Source: Bin52 sp965213935
GTDB taxonomy: Bacteria; Pseudomonadota; Alphaproteobacteria; Thalassobaculales; Thalassobaculaceae
DNA length: 64,000 bases
Direction of reading: 5' to 3'
NCBI GenBank assembly: GCA_965213935.1
Contig: CBDCAO010000010.1
Span: 496,001 to 560,000, forward strand
Positions 25,846-34,587 of this stretch are shown piece by piece. Within the stretch, counting starts at the first letter, position 1. Each line of letters starts with the position of its first letter. Under the pieces are notes generated by a model that was given only the letters and a program-made list of their open reading frames with translations, was not told the DNA's origin and ran no database searches. The translations under genes and the position numbers were made by a program.

Positions 25846-27210
25846 TTATGGCTCACGCAGCGCGGTGGCGAAACTCGTGGTCAGCGGACTGACCAGATAG
25901 TCGAACATGGTCCGTTCACCGACCTTGATGATGCCCATTGCCGGCATGCCCGACGTCAGCGGCGTGTCGCCGATGCTGGCGCGCAGCGCCTCAGGATCGA
26001 GCGTGATCACCACCTTGTAGGTCGGCGGGGCGTAGGCGGCACGCTTGCGGACGGTACTGGCCGAAACCGACTGAACCACGCCATCGACCGGCGGCGTGGT
26101 CCGCGGGTTGAATGCCGACAGGTGGATCCTGACCTCGGCGCCGACGTGAACCTGCTCGATGTCGCGGGCCTGGATCTCGGCCTCGAGCACCATGTCTTCG
26201 TTGTCGGGGACGATCTCCATCAGCCGGTCGGCCCGGTTCACCACGCCACCGACGGTGCGAATCGTCATGTTGTTGACCCGGCCGTCGGCAGGAGCCCGGA
26301 TGTCGATCCGCCGCAACTGGTCATTGATCAGGCCGAGGTTCTCGCGGGTCCGCGTGATGTCGAAATCGACCCGGTTCAGGCGTTCCGCAGCCTGGGACCG
26401 GCGCACCTGGCGTGCGTTCCCGATCCCGAGCCTGTGTTCGTTGATCCGTTGCAGGCTGCTCGAGATGGAGCCTTCCACCGTGGCGAGCTGCGATTGCAGG
26501 TGGGCCCGGGCACGCTGGATCTCGAGCAGGCGGGTGTGGGTGGTCAGTTTCTTGTCGTACAGTTCCTGCACGGCGGCAAACTCGTCCTCGATCAGCTCGA
26601 GCTGCAGGACGATGGACTTCACCTGCGCACGCAGTGCGGTGACCTCCGTGGAGATCTGCTCGATGCGCTCCTTCCGGATTTCCTGCTGCTGCAGGAAACT
26701 GTCGCGCCGCTTGCGGAAGAGCTCGATCTCCGACTCGATGATGCCGGCAAGCTCCGGATCGGTGCTGGCCTCGACGAGTTCGGCCGACAGGGTCACGTTG
26801 GCCGCGTCCGAGACCTCTGCGTGCAACCGGGCTTCCTCGGCGAGATGCGAGATCAGGGCCGAGCGGTGCACCGCTGACCGGGCGTCGGTCTGGAGCGGGT
26901 CAAGCCGCAGCAGCACCTGTCCCCTGGTGACCCGGTCGCCCTCGCGAACCAGGATCTCCTTTACCAGACCGCCCTCGAGATGCTGGACGGTCTTGATCCC
27001 GGAGCGAACCTCGATGGCGCCGTTTGCGGTCACTCCGCTCGCGAGCGGGGCAAGGAAGGCCCAGCCGCCGAATACGCCGAAGAACAGGAAGATCACGGCA
27101 TAGCCGAACCGGCTGGCGCCGCCCCAGGCCGGTCGCCGCGGCTTGCTCCGGAAACTGATGGGCAGTGGCCGGGTCGGCAGGGTCTCGGTCTGGACCGTCT
27201 GCAGGGTCAT
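25846..27210 (-). CDS. HlyD/PrtE-family type I secretion periplasmic adaptor
   Basis: This 454-residue membrane-fusion protein spans the periplasm between a type I ABC exporter and a TolC-like channel. It has a cytoplasmic N-terminus, one membrane segment (about residues 36-56), the biotinyl-lipoyl-like TVQHLEGGLVKEILVREGD block (about 75-93), a long coiled coil (about 130-290), and the second lipoyl half IRAPADGRVNNM. The family C-terminal block GMPAMGIIKVGERTMFDYL is intact. GAGGAAACC precedes the ATG at 27210. It starts seven bases after its ATPase partner. No TolC or RTX substrate gene is in the window. Confidence 0.93.
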   Translation of the reverse strand: MTLQTVQTETLPTRPLPISFRSKPRRPAWGGASRFGYAVIFLFFGVFGGWAFLAPLASGVTANGAIEVRSGIKTVQHLEGGLVKEILVREGDRVTRGQVLLRLDPLQTDARSAVHRSALISHLAEEARLHAEVSDAANVTLSAELVEASTDPELAGIIESEIELFRKRRDSFLQQQEIRKERIEQISTEVTALRAQVKSIVLQLELIEDEFAAVQELYDKKLTTHTRLLEIQRARAHLQSQLATVEGSISSSLQRINEHRLGIGNARQVRRSQAAERLNRVDFDITRTRENLGLINDQLRRIDIRAPADGRVNNMTIRTVGGVVNRADRLMEIVPDNEDMVLEAEIQARDIEQVHVGAEVRIHLSAFNPRTTPPVDGVVQSVSASTVRKRAAYAPPTYKVVITLDPEALRASIGDTPLTSGMPAMGIIKVGERTMFDYLVSPLTTSFATALREP

Positions 27211-27217
27211 GGTTTCC

Positions 27218-29311
27218 TCACCCCTTGGCGGACTGGCATGGGGACGTGTCGGGCCCGGGCCGCGGTGAAACCGGGGTCCGGGGTCGGCGAAGCTGTGCCA
27301 GGACCCTGTCCCGCGGCCCTGCGGCGCCGATCCGGCCATCGATCATGATCAGAAGATTGTCGAGCGCACGCAGAATGTTCTCCCTGTGCAGGATCACGAC
27401 CACGGTCACGCCGCGTCGCTTGAGTTCGAGTACGGTGGCAGCAAGCGCCTGCTCGCCCTGCACGTCAAGGTTGGCGTTGGGTTCGTCGAGTACCACGAGG
27501 CGGACCGGCCCGTAGAGCGCCCGGGCGAGGGCGACGCGCTGGATCTGTCCACCGGACAACAGCGCGCCACTCGGACCAACCCGGGTCTGGTAGCCGTGCG
27601 GCATGAACTTGATCATGGAGTCGACGTTGGCGAGCCGGGCGGCGTCAAGCACACCATCGCGGGTCCAGTCGTCGGCGAATCTCGTGATGTTGTCACGAAT
27701 TGTCCCGCTGAACAGCGACACGTCCTGCGGGAGGTAGCCGATATACTGACCGATATCGTGCCCCGGCCAGCTGTGCAGTTCGCGGCCATCGGTCAGGGAG
27801 CGTCCACCGAACCGGACGGTCCCGGTGGTCGGCCGGTCGATGCCCACAAGCAGGCGTGCGAGGCTTGACTTGCCGGAACCGGACCGCCCGAGGATCCCCA
27901 GCGAACTCCCGGCCTTCAGCATGAAGGTGATGTCGGACAGGACCGACCGTTCCGCGGTGGGCGGATGGAAATGGACCCCGTTGACCGAGATCGTCGGCTC
28001 GATGTCGGCAGACCCCGGAATTGCCACTGCGCTCGCTCCGGCTGTCGCGACCGCGGTCGACGGCGCGTCGTCGTCGGCCATCGCCACCGTGCTCTCCGCC
28101 GTTCCCGATGCCGTCTGTCCGGCTCCGGTCGGCCTTTCGGCTTCCGACCCGGTTTCGACGGGTGCCCCGGCTTCGGCACCCGCAGCCTCTTCCGAGCAGT
28201 CCTCCTTGTCATCATCGCCTGCCGCGTCGGGCCCGGTTACCCGGTCGCTCGCCGCCCTTTCGGGCCCTGTCACGTCCAGGGACGTGACAGGGGGCTGCCG
28301 CGTGTCCGCAGGAAGGTCCGGGAGGTCGGGAAACATGAGCCCGGCTCGCAGGGCCGCGGCGACCGCCCGGTAGTCCTCGAGCGCGGAGTGCGTAGCGGTC
28401 CAGCTGGTCACCAGGGACTGGACCGGCATCATGATGCGCCCAACGAGTATCACCGAAGCCATCATTGCGCCCTGTGACAGGCCACTGGTCGGATCGAGCA
28501 CAAGCACCACGCTCACCGTCATGATGGCGATGATGGACGAAATCTGCATGGTCCGTCCGATCGCGTTCATGATCCCGGACCGCCGCGCATAGGCGCTGTA
28601 GTGATCGAGTGCCGCGTTGTTGTCCTTGCTCCAGCGCCGACCGAGATCCCGTGCCATTCCCATGGCGTCGATGATGTCGGCATTGCGCAGCGTGACGTCG
28701 GTCTTGCGCATGGAGTCCGCAACCGCCGATTGGGCCCGGTCATTGAGCGGCGAGGTCAGCCAGCGGTTGGCGAGAGCGAGCAGCAGCAGCAGGACCGCGA
28801 CCACGCTCGAGACCAGGCCGATCCACATGTTCAGGTAGAACAGGAAGGCGAGGAAGAGCGGAACCCAGGGCAGGTCCAGCAGCAGGAAGATCTGGTGTCC
28901 AGCGAGGAAGTGCCGGAGCGAGTTCATCCGCGTCAGCAGCTCGGTGTTGCGGGGTACACCGCGTGCGCAGGCCAGCCGCAGCGAGACCGCGAGCAGTTTC
29001 TCGCTGACGGCGCTGTCGATGAAGGCGCTGATGCGCACGAACAGAAAGGTCCGTGCCACCTCGATCAGCGCTTGCACCAGGAGTGCGCCCATCGCGGTGC
29101 CGGCCAGGAAGGCGAGGGTGAACACGTTGCCGCCGCCGCCGAGCACACGGTCGAACAGCGAAAACGTATAGATCGGAATCACCAGGACCAGAACATTGAC
29201 GAAGAAGCTGAAGACGACTGCGGTCGCAAAGCCGTTCCGGCAAGAGCTCAGCATTTCGCCGAGCGGATTGCCGCCGCCACCACCGTCGGACGTGTCAGCC
29301 TGCACTGCCAT
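27218..29311 (-). CDS. PrtD-family type I secretion ABC ATPase with unusual interdomain linker
   Basis: This 697-residue exporter subunit has an N-terminal transmembrane domain (about residues 22-325) and a C-terminal nucleotide-binding domain with Walker A GRSGSGKSS, signature LLSGGQIQRVALARALYG and Walker B LVVLDEPNANLD, the PrtD hallmark. The family is usually near 560-600 residues. Here about 110 extra residues rich in Ala, Asp, Glu, Thr and Gly lie between the domains (about residues 330-440, for example DAAGDDDKEDCSEEAAGAEA). It has no C39 peptidase domain. It forms an operon with the HlyD-type adaptor and is divergent from a glycosyltransferase gene. Likely cargo is a C-terminal-signal RTX-type protein. 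Confidence 0.92.
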   Translation of the reverse strand: MAVQADTSDGGGGGNPLGEMLSSCRNGFATAVVFSFFVNVLVLVIPIYTFSLFDRVLGGGGNVFTLAFLAGTAMGALLVQALIEVARTFLFVRISAFIDSAVSEKLLAVSLRLACARGVPRNTELLTRMNSLRHFLAGHQIFLLLDLPWVPLFLAFLFYLNMWIGLVSSVVAVLLLLLALANRWLTSPLNDRAQSAVADSMRKTDVTLRNADIIDAMGMARDLGRRWSKDNNAALDHYSAYARRSGIMNAIGRTMQISSIIAIMTVSVVLVLDPTSGLSQGAMMASVILVGRIMMPVQSLVTSWTATHSALEDYRAVAAALRAGLMFPDLPDLPADTRQPPVTSLDVTGPERAASDRVTGPDAAGDDDKEDCSEEAAGAEAGAPVETGSEAERPTGAGQTASGTAESTVAMADDDAPSTAVATAGASAVAIPGSADIEPTISVNGVHFHPPTAERSVLSDITFMLKAGSSLGILGRSGSGKSSLARLLVGIDRPTTGTVRFGGRSLTDGRELHSWPGHDIGQYIGYLPQDVSLFSGTIRDNITRFADDWTRDGVLDAARLANVDSMIKFMPHGYQTRVGPSGALLSGGQIQRVALARALYGPVRLVVLDEPNANLDVQGEQALAATVLELKRRGVTVVVILHRENILRALDNLLIMIDGRIGAAGPRDRVLAQLRRPRTPVSPRPGPDTSPCQSAKG
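28265..28292. repeat. 28-base near-perfect palindrome inside the secretion ATPase gene
   Basis: Arms CCCTGTCACGTCC and GGACGTGACAGGG (13 bases each) are separated by only AG. It falls in the segment encoding the extra interdomain linker (PVTSLDVTGP in the protein). The two-base centre makes it a cruciform or dimeric-site candidate rather than a normal RNA hairpin. Confidence 0.7.
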
Positions 29312-29598
29312 CGCTCACCTTGCCGGCCTTCCCTGCATGCATCCGGTCGTCCCAAATGCAGTCCGGCCCGCCGCGGCTGCGGGCGGGCCCAGCGAGCCGT
29401 TGGTGCATGGTTCTGCTGGTACCCCCGGTCGACAGGTTCTCCCCGTCGGGACGCGACTGACCGTCGCGCCTGCGAAAATTGACGCTCCGCGACGATGGCC
29501 CTATGTAAGCATTCCGGCAGGCAGTCGCAATCGATTTTCGACCCTGTCGCCGATCCGCCGGAGACGGCGACCTGGTCTTCTCCAGGGCGGTATCAGCC

Positions 29599-30894
29599 GT
29601 GAACGTACTGTTTATCCACCAGAACATGCCGGGGCAGTTCAAGCATCTCGCTCCGACCCTGGCACGGGACCCGTCCAACCGGGTCGCCTTCATCACCGCC
29701 GAAGGTCCCACGCCGCCACCGGAGAACGTGACCGTCGAGAGGTACCCTCGACCCTCGACGGACAGGCAGGGAAGGGGGCCTCACCCCTACGTGGCCCGGT
29801 TCGATCGCGCCGTGCGCTACGGCCAGGGAACCGTTCGCGCCGCGTTGCGGTTGCGCGAGGCCGGGTTCGAGCCCGATGTCATTGTTGTGCATACGGGCTG
29901 GGGCGAGGGCCTGTTCCTGCGCGACCTGTACCCGGATGCGGGTATCCTCGCTTTCTGCGAGTTCTATTTTGACGGGCGCGGCGCGGACCAGAATTTCGAT
30001 CCGCAGTTCCAGAACTCGCTGGACGACGTATGCCGCATGCGGCTGAACAACACCGAGATGGCGATGAGTACCCAGGCGTCGAACTGGGGCATCACGCCGA
30101 CCTGGTGGCAGTGGAGCCGGCACCCGGAATTCATGCGGCGCAAGATCTCGGTGATCCACGACGGGATCGACACCGACCATTGCAGCCCGATCGAGCACCC
30201 TCGGATCGAACTGCCGAACGGAACGACGTTTACGGGTGACGACGAGGTCGTGACCTACGTGTCGCGCAACTTCGAGCCGTACCGGGGTTTCGAGCCGTTC
30301 ATGAAGAGCATAGCCACCATTCTCGAGCGCCGGCCCCGGGCCAGGGTGCTGCTTGTCGGCGGGGATGACGTGAGCTACAGCAAGCGGGCACCAAACGCCC
30401 GCACCTGGCGTGAGAGCATCCTGTCCAAGGTGCGTTTCGACCCGACCCGGGTGGTCTTCCTGCACCGGTGTTCCTACGAGGAACTGCGCAACGTGCTGTC
30501 GCTTTCGAGCGCGCACGTCTACCTCAGTTATCCCTTCGTGCTGTCCTGGTCGCTGCTCGAGTCCATGTCGCACGAATGCCTGGTCATCGGGTCGCGTACT
30601 CCGCCAGTGATGGAGGTGATCGAGCATGGCAACAACGGCCTGCTCGTCGACTTCTTCTCGTCCGACCAGATCGCAGATGCCGTGGTAGACGCGCTCGAGA
30701 ACCCGGACGCCATGCGGCCCATTCGCGCCCGCGCCCGCGAGACCGTGCGGACCCGCTACAACCTGAAGACCGTCTGTCTTCCCGCGCAGATCGAGCTCAT
30801 TACCCGTGTTGCCGAGCACCGCTACCCGCCGCCGACAGAGGACGGCTGGTCATCGCTGCCCGCTGCCGACGGCATGCCGCCGCGAGTTCTGTGA
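29599..30894 (+). CDS. Family-4 (GT-B) glycosyltransferase
   Basis: This 431-residue glycosyltransferase starts VLFIHQNMPGQFKHLAPTLA, typical of the Glyco_trans_4_3-type N-terminus. Its GT-B C-terminal domain has VTYVSRNFEPYRGFEPFM, VLLVGGDDVSYSK and the sugar-nucleotide-binding block VLSWSLLESMSHECLVIGSR leading to VIEHGNNGLLVDF. The acceptor is unknown; envelope or exported polysaccharide is plausible. The start is a GTG at 29599 at the conserved N-terminus. It is divergent from the type I secretion operon across 287 bases. Confidence 0.88.
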   Translation: MNVLFIHQNMPGQFKHLAPTLARDPSNRVAFITAEGPTPPPENVTVERYPRPSTDRQGRGPHPYVARFDRAVRYGQGTVRAALRLREAGFEPDVIVVHTGWGEGLFLRDLYPDAGILAFCEFYFDGRGADQNFDPQFQNSLDDVCRMRLNNTEMAMSTQASNWGITPTWWQWSRHPEFMRRKISVIHDGIDTDHCSPIEHPRIELPNGTTFTGDDEVVTYVSRNFEPYRGFEPFMKSIATILERRPRARVLLVGGDDVSYSKRAPNARTWRESILSKVRFDPTRVVFLHRCSYEELRNVLSLSSAHVYLSYPFVLSWSLLESMSHECLVIGSRTPPVMEVIEHGNNGLLVDFFSSDQIADAVVDALENPDAMRPIRARARETVRTRYNLKTVCLPAQIELITRVAEHRYPPPTEDGWSSLPAADGMPPRVL

Positions 30895-31314
30895 GGTGCT
30901 CATCCCCTGTTCCGGTCCGAGCGCCCTGATCATGAGGTGAAGCCTGCTCAGACCTCCCTACAGCCTCCGCGATCTGAGCAGCCTTCTCCTCCTTGATCTC
31001 TTCCAGCTGCGCCATGACTGCAGAATTCGCGACAACTTCTTCATGCCCTCCACAGAGGAAAGAGCGCGCGGAATCGAAACGGGCCTGTCCATGCCCTTGA
31101 TAATAGTGCGAACAAATCAGCGAACCGAGAGGGAAATGTGTCCGATGGGAAGGCCGCGGGTGTGCCCGCGTAGCGCCACTGGCTAATGCACTGGGGCGAA
31201 GAAAACGACGCCGATAGCATGTTGCCTGCAACATTTATCATAACTCGGCAGGGCTAGCATGCTGTTTCCGGTTTTGCTAACGTCGTCGTCGGCAAACGAG
31301 ACAGGGCGAGCGTC
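30895..31314. other. Intergenic region with an inverted repeat
   Basis: No gene is supported. CTGCTCAGA (30944-30952) and TCTGAGCAG (30973-30981) are perfect nine-base inverted arms about 20 bases apart, a possible terminator-like hairpin after the glycosyltransferase, although no T-run follows. A minus-strand frame (30800-31234) contains a charged helical stretch (AQLEEIKEEKAAQIAEAV) but no recognisable domain. Confidence 0.4.
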
Positions 31315-31875
31315 GTGACCCCGGAGACCCTTCGCCAACAGTTTCTTGTCTGGCAATGCCGGCTGCGCCAGATTGCCATGCGCGAGGATGGCGGCCGGCC
31401 GGCCGACGGGATGCGGCCAAAGGTACTGTCGCCGGAAGGCCACTCGCTTTCCGAGGGTATGATCGTCCTGCTGATTCGCAGCGACCCTGCGGAAAGCTCC
31501 GATTTTTTCGAGTTCCAGGTCCGGCAGAACCACGATCCCAACGAGGTCTACCAGAAGGGCCTCACATTCCTGCAATCAACCCACTACCACCGGGCTAACC
31601 GGTTTTCAGACGAAATGACCGCCCTTTTCCTGCCGGAATCCCGTCTCGCGGCATTGCTGGCGGAACTTGGGGCCTGCCGTCTGGAGTTCCGTCAGTTCGG
31701 ACAGTCCTACCGGCTGCCCTCGGCCGTGCGCGAGATGACGACGGAGGACCCGGCGTACCGCAACACGCTGTGGCATAACCGGTTGTTCAACACCCGGCTT
31801 TCGGACAATGTACGCATTCTGGGCTTCAGGCCCGACTGGACGGCGGCAGCCGCGCTGCTCGCGGGGTCTGAATGA
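31315..31875 (+). CDS. Conserved-looking hypothetical protein, 186 aa
   Basis: I do not recognise a family. The protein is mixed alpha/beta in composition with no signal peptide or membrane segment. Blocks such as MIVLLIRSDPAESSDFFEFQ, NHDPNEVYQKGLTFLQSTHY and FQSTHYHRANRF-like residues have the look of a folded domain rather than shadow coding, and codon use matches its neighbours. The start is a GTG at 31315. It ends 16 bases before the convergent end of the methylamine operon, so it may be a boundary gene rather than part of the pathway. Confidence 0.6.
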   Translation: MTPETLRQQFLVWQCRLRQIAMREDGGRPADGMRPKVLSPEGHSLSEGMIVLLIRSDPAESSDFFEFQVRQNHDPNEVYQKGLTFLQSTHYHRANRFSDEMTALFLPESRLAALLAELGACRLEFRQFGQSYRLPSAVREMTTEDPAYRNTLWHNRLFNTRLSDNVRILGFRPDWTAAAALLAGSE

Positions 31876-31891
31876 CGCCGCTGCGGAAGCG

Positions 31892-32302
31892 TCAGAATTT
31901 GCGATAGGCCCTGTAGAGTTCGACCATCGGATGGTCGGGCGACATCTGGAACTTGATCAGCATTTCCCGGGCGATCATGTCCCGATCCTGCTGGTTGTCC
32001 GGCAATTCCATGGTCTCGGGGATCGCGACCCAGCCGTTGATGTTCCTGTCGAACACTGCAGCCTGACCGTCATCATAGCCCATATGGACGTCTTCCAGCC
32101 AATTCAGGTCGTCCCAGCCCATGAACTCGAGATAGTCTCTCAAGAACGGGGTCAGCCTGTCGTAGTCCGGCAACAGGTTGACATCGTACCGATAGCCGAT
32201 GTGTTGCCCGATGATCTGCTCGCGCTCCGAATCGAGCCCGTCGCCCTTCAGGAAATGGTCGACGTCATCAATCCTGGCGCCCTTGTATCCGGATCCGGCC
32301 AT
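31892..32302 (-). CDS. Unknown acidic protein at the end of the gmaS-mgs operon, 136 aa
   Basis: This 136-residue soluble acidic protein has no family I recognise. The start is the ATG at 32302, with GGAAGGG upstream, 17 bases after the stop of mgsC, so it is very likely the fifth gene of gmaS-mgsA-mgsB-mgsC. Notable segments are GQHIGYRYDVNLLPDYDRLT, FLEFMGWDDL-like residues and WVAIPETMELPDNQQDRDMI. There is no cysteine, signal peptide or membrane segment. Operon position suggests a role with N-methylglutamate synthase (subunit, assembly or regulation), but that is inference. Confidence 0.7.
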   Translation of the reverse strand: MAGSGYKGARIDDVDHFLKGDGLDSEREQIIGQHIGYRYDVNLLPDYDRLTPFLRDYLEFMGWDDLNWLEDVHMGYDDGQAAVFDRNINGWVAIPETMELPDNQQDRDMIAREMLIKFQMSPDHPMVELYRAYRKF

Positions 32303-32319
32303 CTTGCGAGCCCTTCCGT

Positions 32320-33696
32320 CTAGATGTGGTGATAGTCTTTGACGCCGACCGTGTATTCGGTGCCGGCAAGCGGAACCTGCGCAATCGCGGAAGCCTCCAT
32401 CGTCAGCGCGGCCAGGTCTTCAGGCTCAAGGCTGTGAATGTCGGTCTTGCCGCAGGCGCGGGCCATCATCTGCGCTTCCATGGTCAGCGTGTGCAGGAAG
32501 TTGTAGACGCGCTCCGCGGCTTCGTCGGGATTGAGCCGCCTGCGCAAGTCCGGATCCTGGGTGGCGACGCCGACCGGGCAACGGCCAGTGTGACAGTGAT
32601 AGCAGGCGCCGGCAGGAACTCCCATCTCCGACGGGTAGTCGGCTTCGGGAATGTCCTTGTTGCAGTTGAGCGCCATCAGTGCCGCATGGCCGACCGCGAT
32701 AGCGTCCGCGCCGAGTGCGAGCGCTTTGGCCACATCGCCGCCGTTGCGAATACCGCCCGCATAGACCAGAGAAATCTCGCCCCGCTTGCCGAGGTCGTCG
32801 ATTGCCCGTCGGGCCTGGCGGATTGCAGCGATGCCCGGCACGCCGGTCTCCTCGGTCGCCAGATGCGGGCCGGCACCGGTGCCGCCTTCCATTCCGTCGA
32901 TGTAGATCGAGTCCGGATCGCACTTCACCGCCATGCGGACATCGTCATACACACGCGCGGCGCCGAGCTTCAGCTGGATCGGAATCTGCCAGTCGGTCGC
33001 TTCCCTGATTTCCAGAATCTTCAATGCCAGATCGTCGGGTCCCAGCCAGTCAGGATGACGGGCTGGAGAGCGCTGGTCGATACCGGCCGGCAACGACCGC
33101 ATCTCGGCCACCTGATCAGTCACCTTCTGCCCCATCAGGTGGCCTCCGAGACCGACCTTGCAGCCCTGGCCAATGAAGAATTCGCATCCGTCCGCCAGCA
33201 GCAGATGATGCGGGTTGAAGCCGTAGCGCGACTGGATGCACTGGTAGAACCACTTGGACGAATAGCGCCGTTCGTCGGGGATCATGCCGCCTTCGCCGGA
33301 ACAGGTGGCGGTGCCGGCCATGGTGGCGCCGCGGGCCAGCGCCGTCTTGGCCTCGAACGAGAGCGCGCCGAAGCTCATGCCGGTGATGTAGACCGGTATG
33401 TCCAGTTCCATGGGCCGCTTCACGCGCGGGCCGATCACCGTCCGGGTTTCGCACTTCTCGCGATAGCCCTCGATCACGAAGCGAGTCAGCGTTCCGGGCA
33501 GAAAGGTAAGGTCGTCCCAGTGCGGAATCTTCTTGAAGAGCGAGAAGCCGCGCATGCGGTAACGGCCCAGTTCCGATTTCACATGGATGTCGTTTATGAC
33601 TTCCCGCGTGAAAATCTGGCTCCTGCCGAGGATGTATTGTTCCTCGACTTCCAGCTTGGAATGACCGGTGTCGTCCGGGTCCGGATCGTGCGGCAT
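32320..33696 (-). CDS. mgsC: N-methylglutamate synthase FMN/Fe-S subunit (GltB domain-2-like, GlxD-like)
   Basis: This 458-residue protein is homologous to the FMN-binding synthase domain of glutamate synthase. It has the FMN-barrel start VYITGMSFGALSFEAKTALA, the catalytic-lysine region IQLKLGAARVY, IDGMEGGTGAGP, and the 3Fe-4S cysteines in CYHCHTGRCPVGVATQ (about residues 361-376). In the N-methylglutamate pathway MgsA, MgsB and MgsC together convert methylamine or gamma-glutamylmethylamide plus glutamate to N-methylglutamate. The same gene set is called glxBCD beside glnT in rhizobia, where its role is less clear. The adjacent gmaS-like gene and nearby tmm and tdm favour the methylamine role. 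Confidence 0.85.
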   Translation of the reverse strand: MPHDPDPDDTGHSKLEVEEQYILGRSQIFTREVINDIHVKSELGRYRMRGFSLFKKIPHWDDLTFLPGTLTRFVIEGYREKCETRTVIGPRVKRPMELDIPVYITGMSFGALSFEAKTALARGATMAGTATCSGEGGMIPDERRYSSKWFYQCIQSRYGFNPHHLLLADGCEFFIGQGCKVGLGGHLMGQKVTDQVAEMRSLPAGIDQRSPARHPDWLGPDDLALKILEIREATDWQIPIQLKLGAARVYDDVRMAVKCDPDSIYIDGMEGGTGAGPHLATEETGVPGIAAIRQARRAIDDLGKRGEISLVYAGGIRNGGDVAKALALGADAIAVGHAALMALNCNKDIPEADYPSEMGVPAGACYHCHTGRCPVGVATQDPDLRRRLNPDEAAERVYNFLHTLTMEAQMMARACGKTDIHSLEPEDLAALTMEASAIAQVPLAGTEYTVGVKDYHHI

Positions 33697-33744
33697 GTCG
33701 GTCTCTCCCTGCGGTTCGACGGCGCTTCGTGAAACAGGCCTTGC

Positions 33745-34587
33745 CTAGAGGACCAGCTTCTTCTCCGTCGGTTCGAGATTGTCGTAGCTCCAGAGCTGCT
33801 TGCCGGCGACGATCTTGGTGAAATGATCAACGCCTTTCCCGGGCAGCAATTCGTACATGGTCAGCTTGCGGGTCAGCCAGGCGCGATCGAGATCGGTCAG
33901 CTCCGTCGGCACTGCGTCGACGCCGAGGTCCCTGATTTCGCCGCCGACATATATGGTGCCGTCATACATGGAATCGCCGAGGCTTTTTCCGGCATTGCCG
34001 CAGACCACGATGCGCCCGCGCTGCATCATGAACCCGGAGAACGCGCCGGTATCGCCGCCGACGACGATGGTGCCGCCCTTCTGATCGATTCCGGTGCGGG
34101 AGCCGACCGAACCCTTGCACACCAGATCGCCTCCGCGCAGCGCTGCGCCGAACGTGGAGCCGGCATTCTTCTCGATCACGCATACCCCGGCCATCATGTT
34201 CTCGCCGAACGACCAGCCGACGCGGCCGGAAATCCGGACAGACGGGCCGTCGAGCAGGCCGCAGCCGAAATAGCCCAGACTGCCATCGACGATGAAGTTC
34301 ATCCGGTTCAGGATGCCGACGATCAGCGAATGCTTGGCGCCCGGATTCCGGAGCATGATGCTGCCGTGACCGGAATCCATCAGATCACGGATTTTCCGGT
34401 TTATTTCCGAGGGTTCCAGATCGGCGCAGTCAATTTCGGCGCGCCGGTTGAAATCGACATCCCGCGCGAAGTGGTAGGCGAAACCGCCTTCGTTCCGAAG
34501 CGTGAACTTGGTCTTGATGTCCCGGCCGGTCAGGGGCTCGGTATGCATGCCCATCTGTGTGGACACGGAGTCGCTTACGCCTGCCAT
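33745..34587 (-). CDS. mgsB: N-methylglutamate synthase GXGXG subunit (GlxC-like)
   Basis: This 280-residue protein is built on the GXGXG beta-helix found at the C-terminus of glutamate synthase. Repeated glycine turns are visible (GSIMLRNPGAKHSLIVGI, GYFGCGLLDGPSVRISGRVG, GGTIVVGGDTGAFSGFMM and GTIYVGGEIRDLG). In GltB this domain is structural and channels ammonia; in MgsB it is a separate polypeptide. Its start overlaps the end of mgsA by 13 bases, and mgsC follows 48 bases after its stop. Confidence 0.87.
   Translation of the reverse strand: MAGVSDSVSTQMGMHTEPLTGRDIKTKFTLRNEGGFAYHFARDVDFNRRAEIDCADLEPSEINRKIRDLMDSGHGSIMLRNPGAKHSLIVGILNRMNFIVDGSLGYFGCGLLDGPSVRISGRVGWSFGENMMAGVCVIEKNAGSTFGAALRGGDLVCKGSVGSRTGIDQKGGTIVVGGDTGAFSGFMMQRGRIVVCGNAGKSLGDSMYDGTIYVGGEIRDLGVDAVPTELTDLDRAWLTRKLTMYELLPGKGVDHFTKIVAGKQLWSYDNLEPTEKKLVL

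Noticed and set aside
30800..31234. Minus-strand frame of 144 codons with a charged helix near 30950-31060
   Set aside because: No ribosome-binding site or recognisable domain, partly antisense to the glycosyltransferase end; treated as non-coding.
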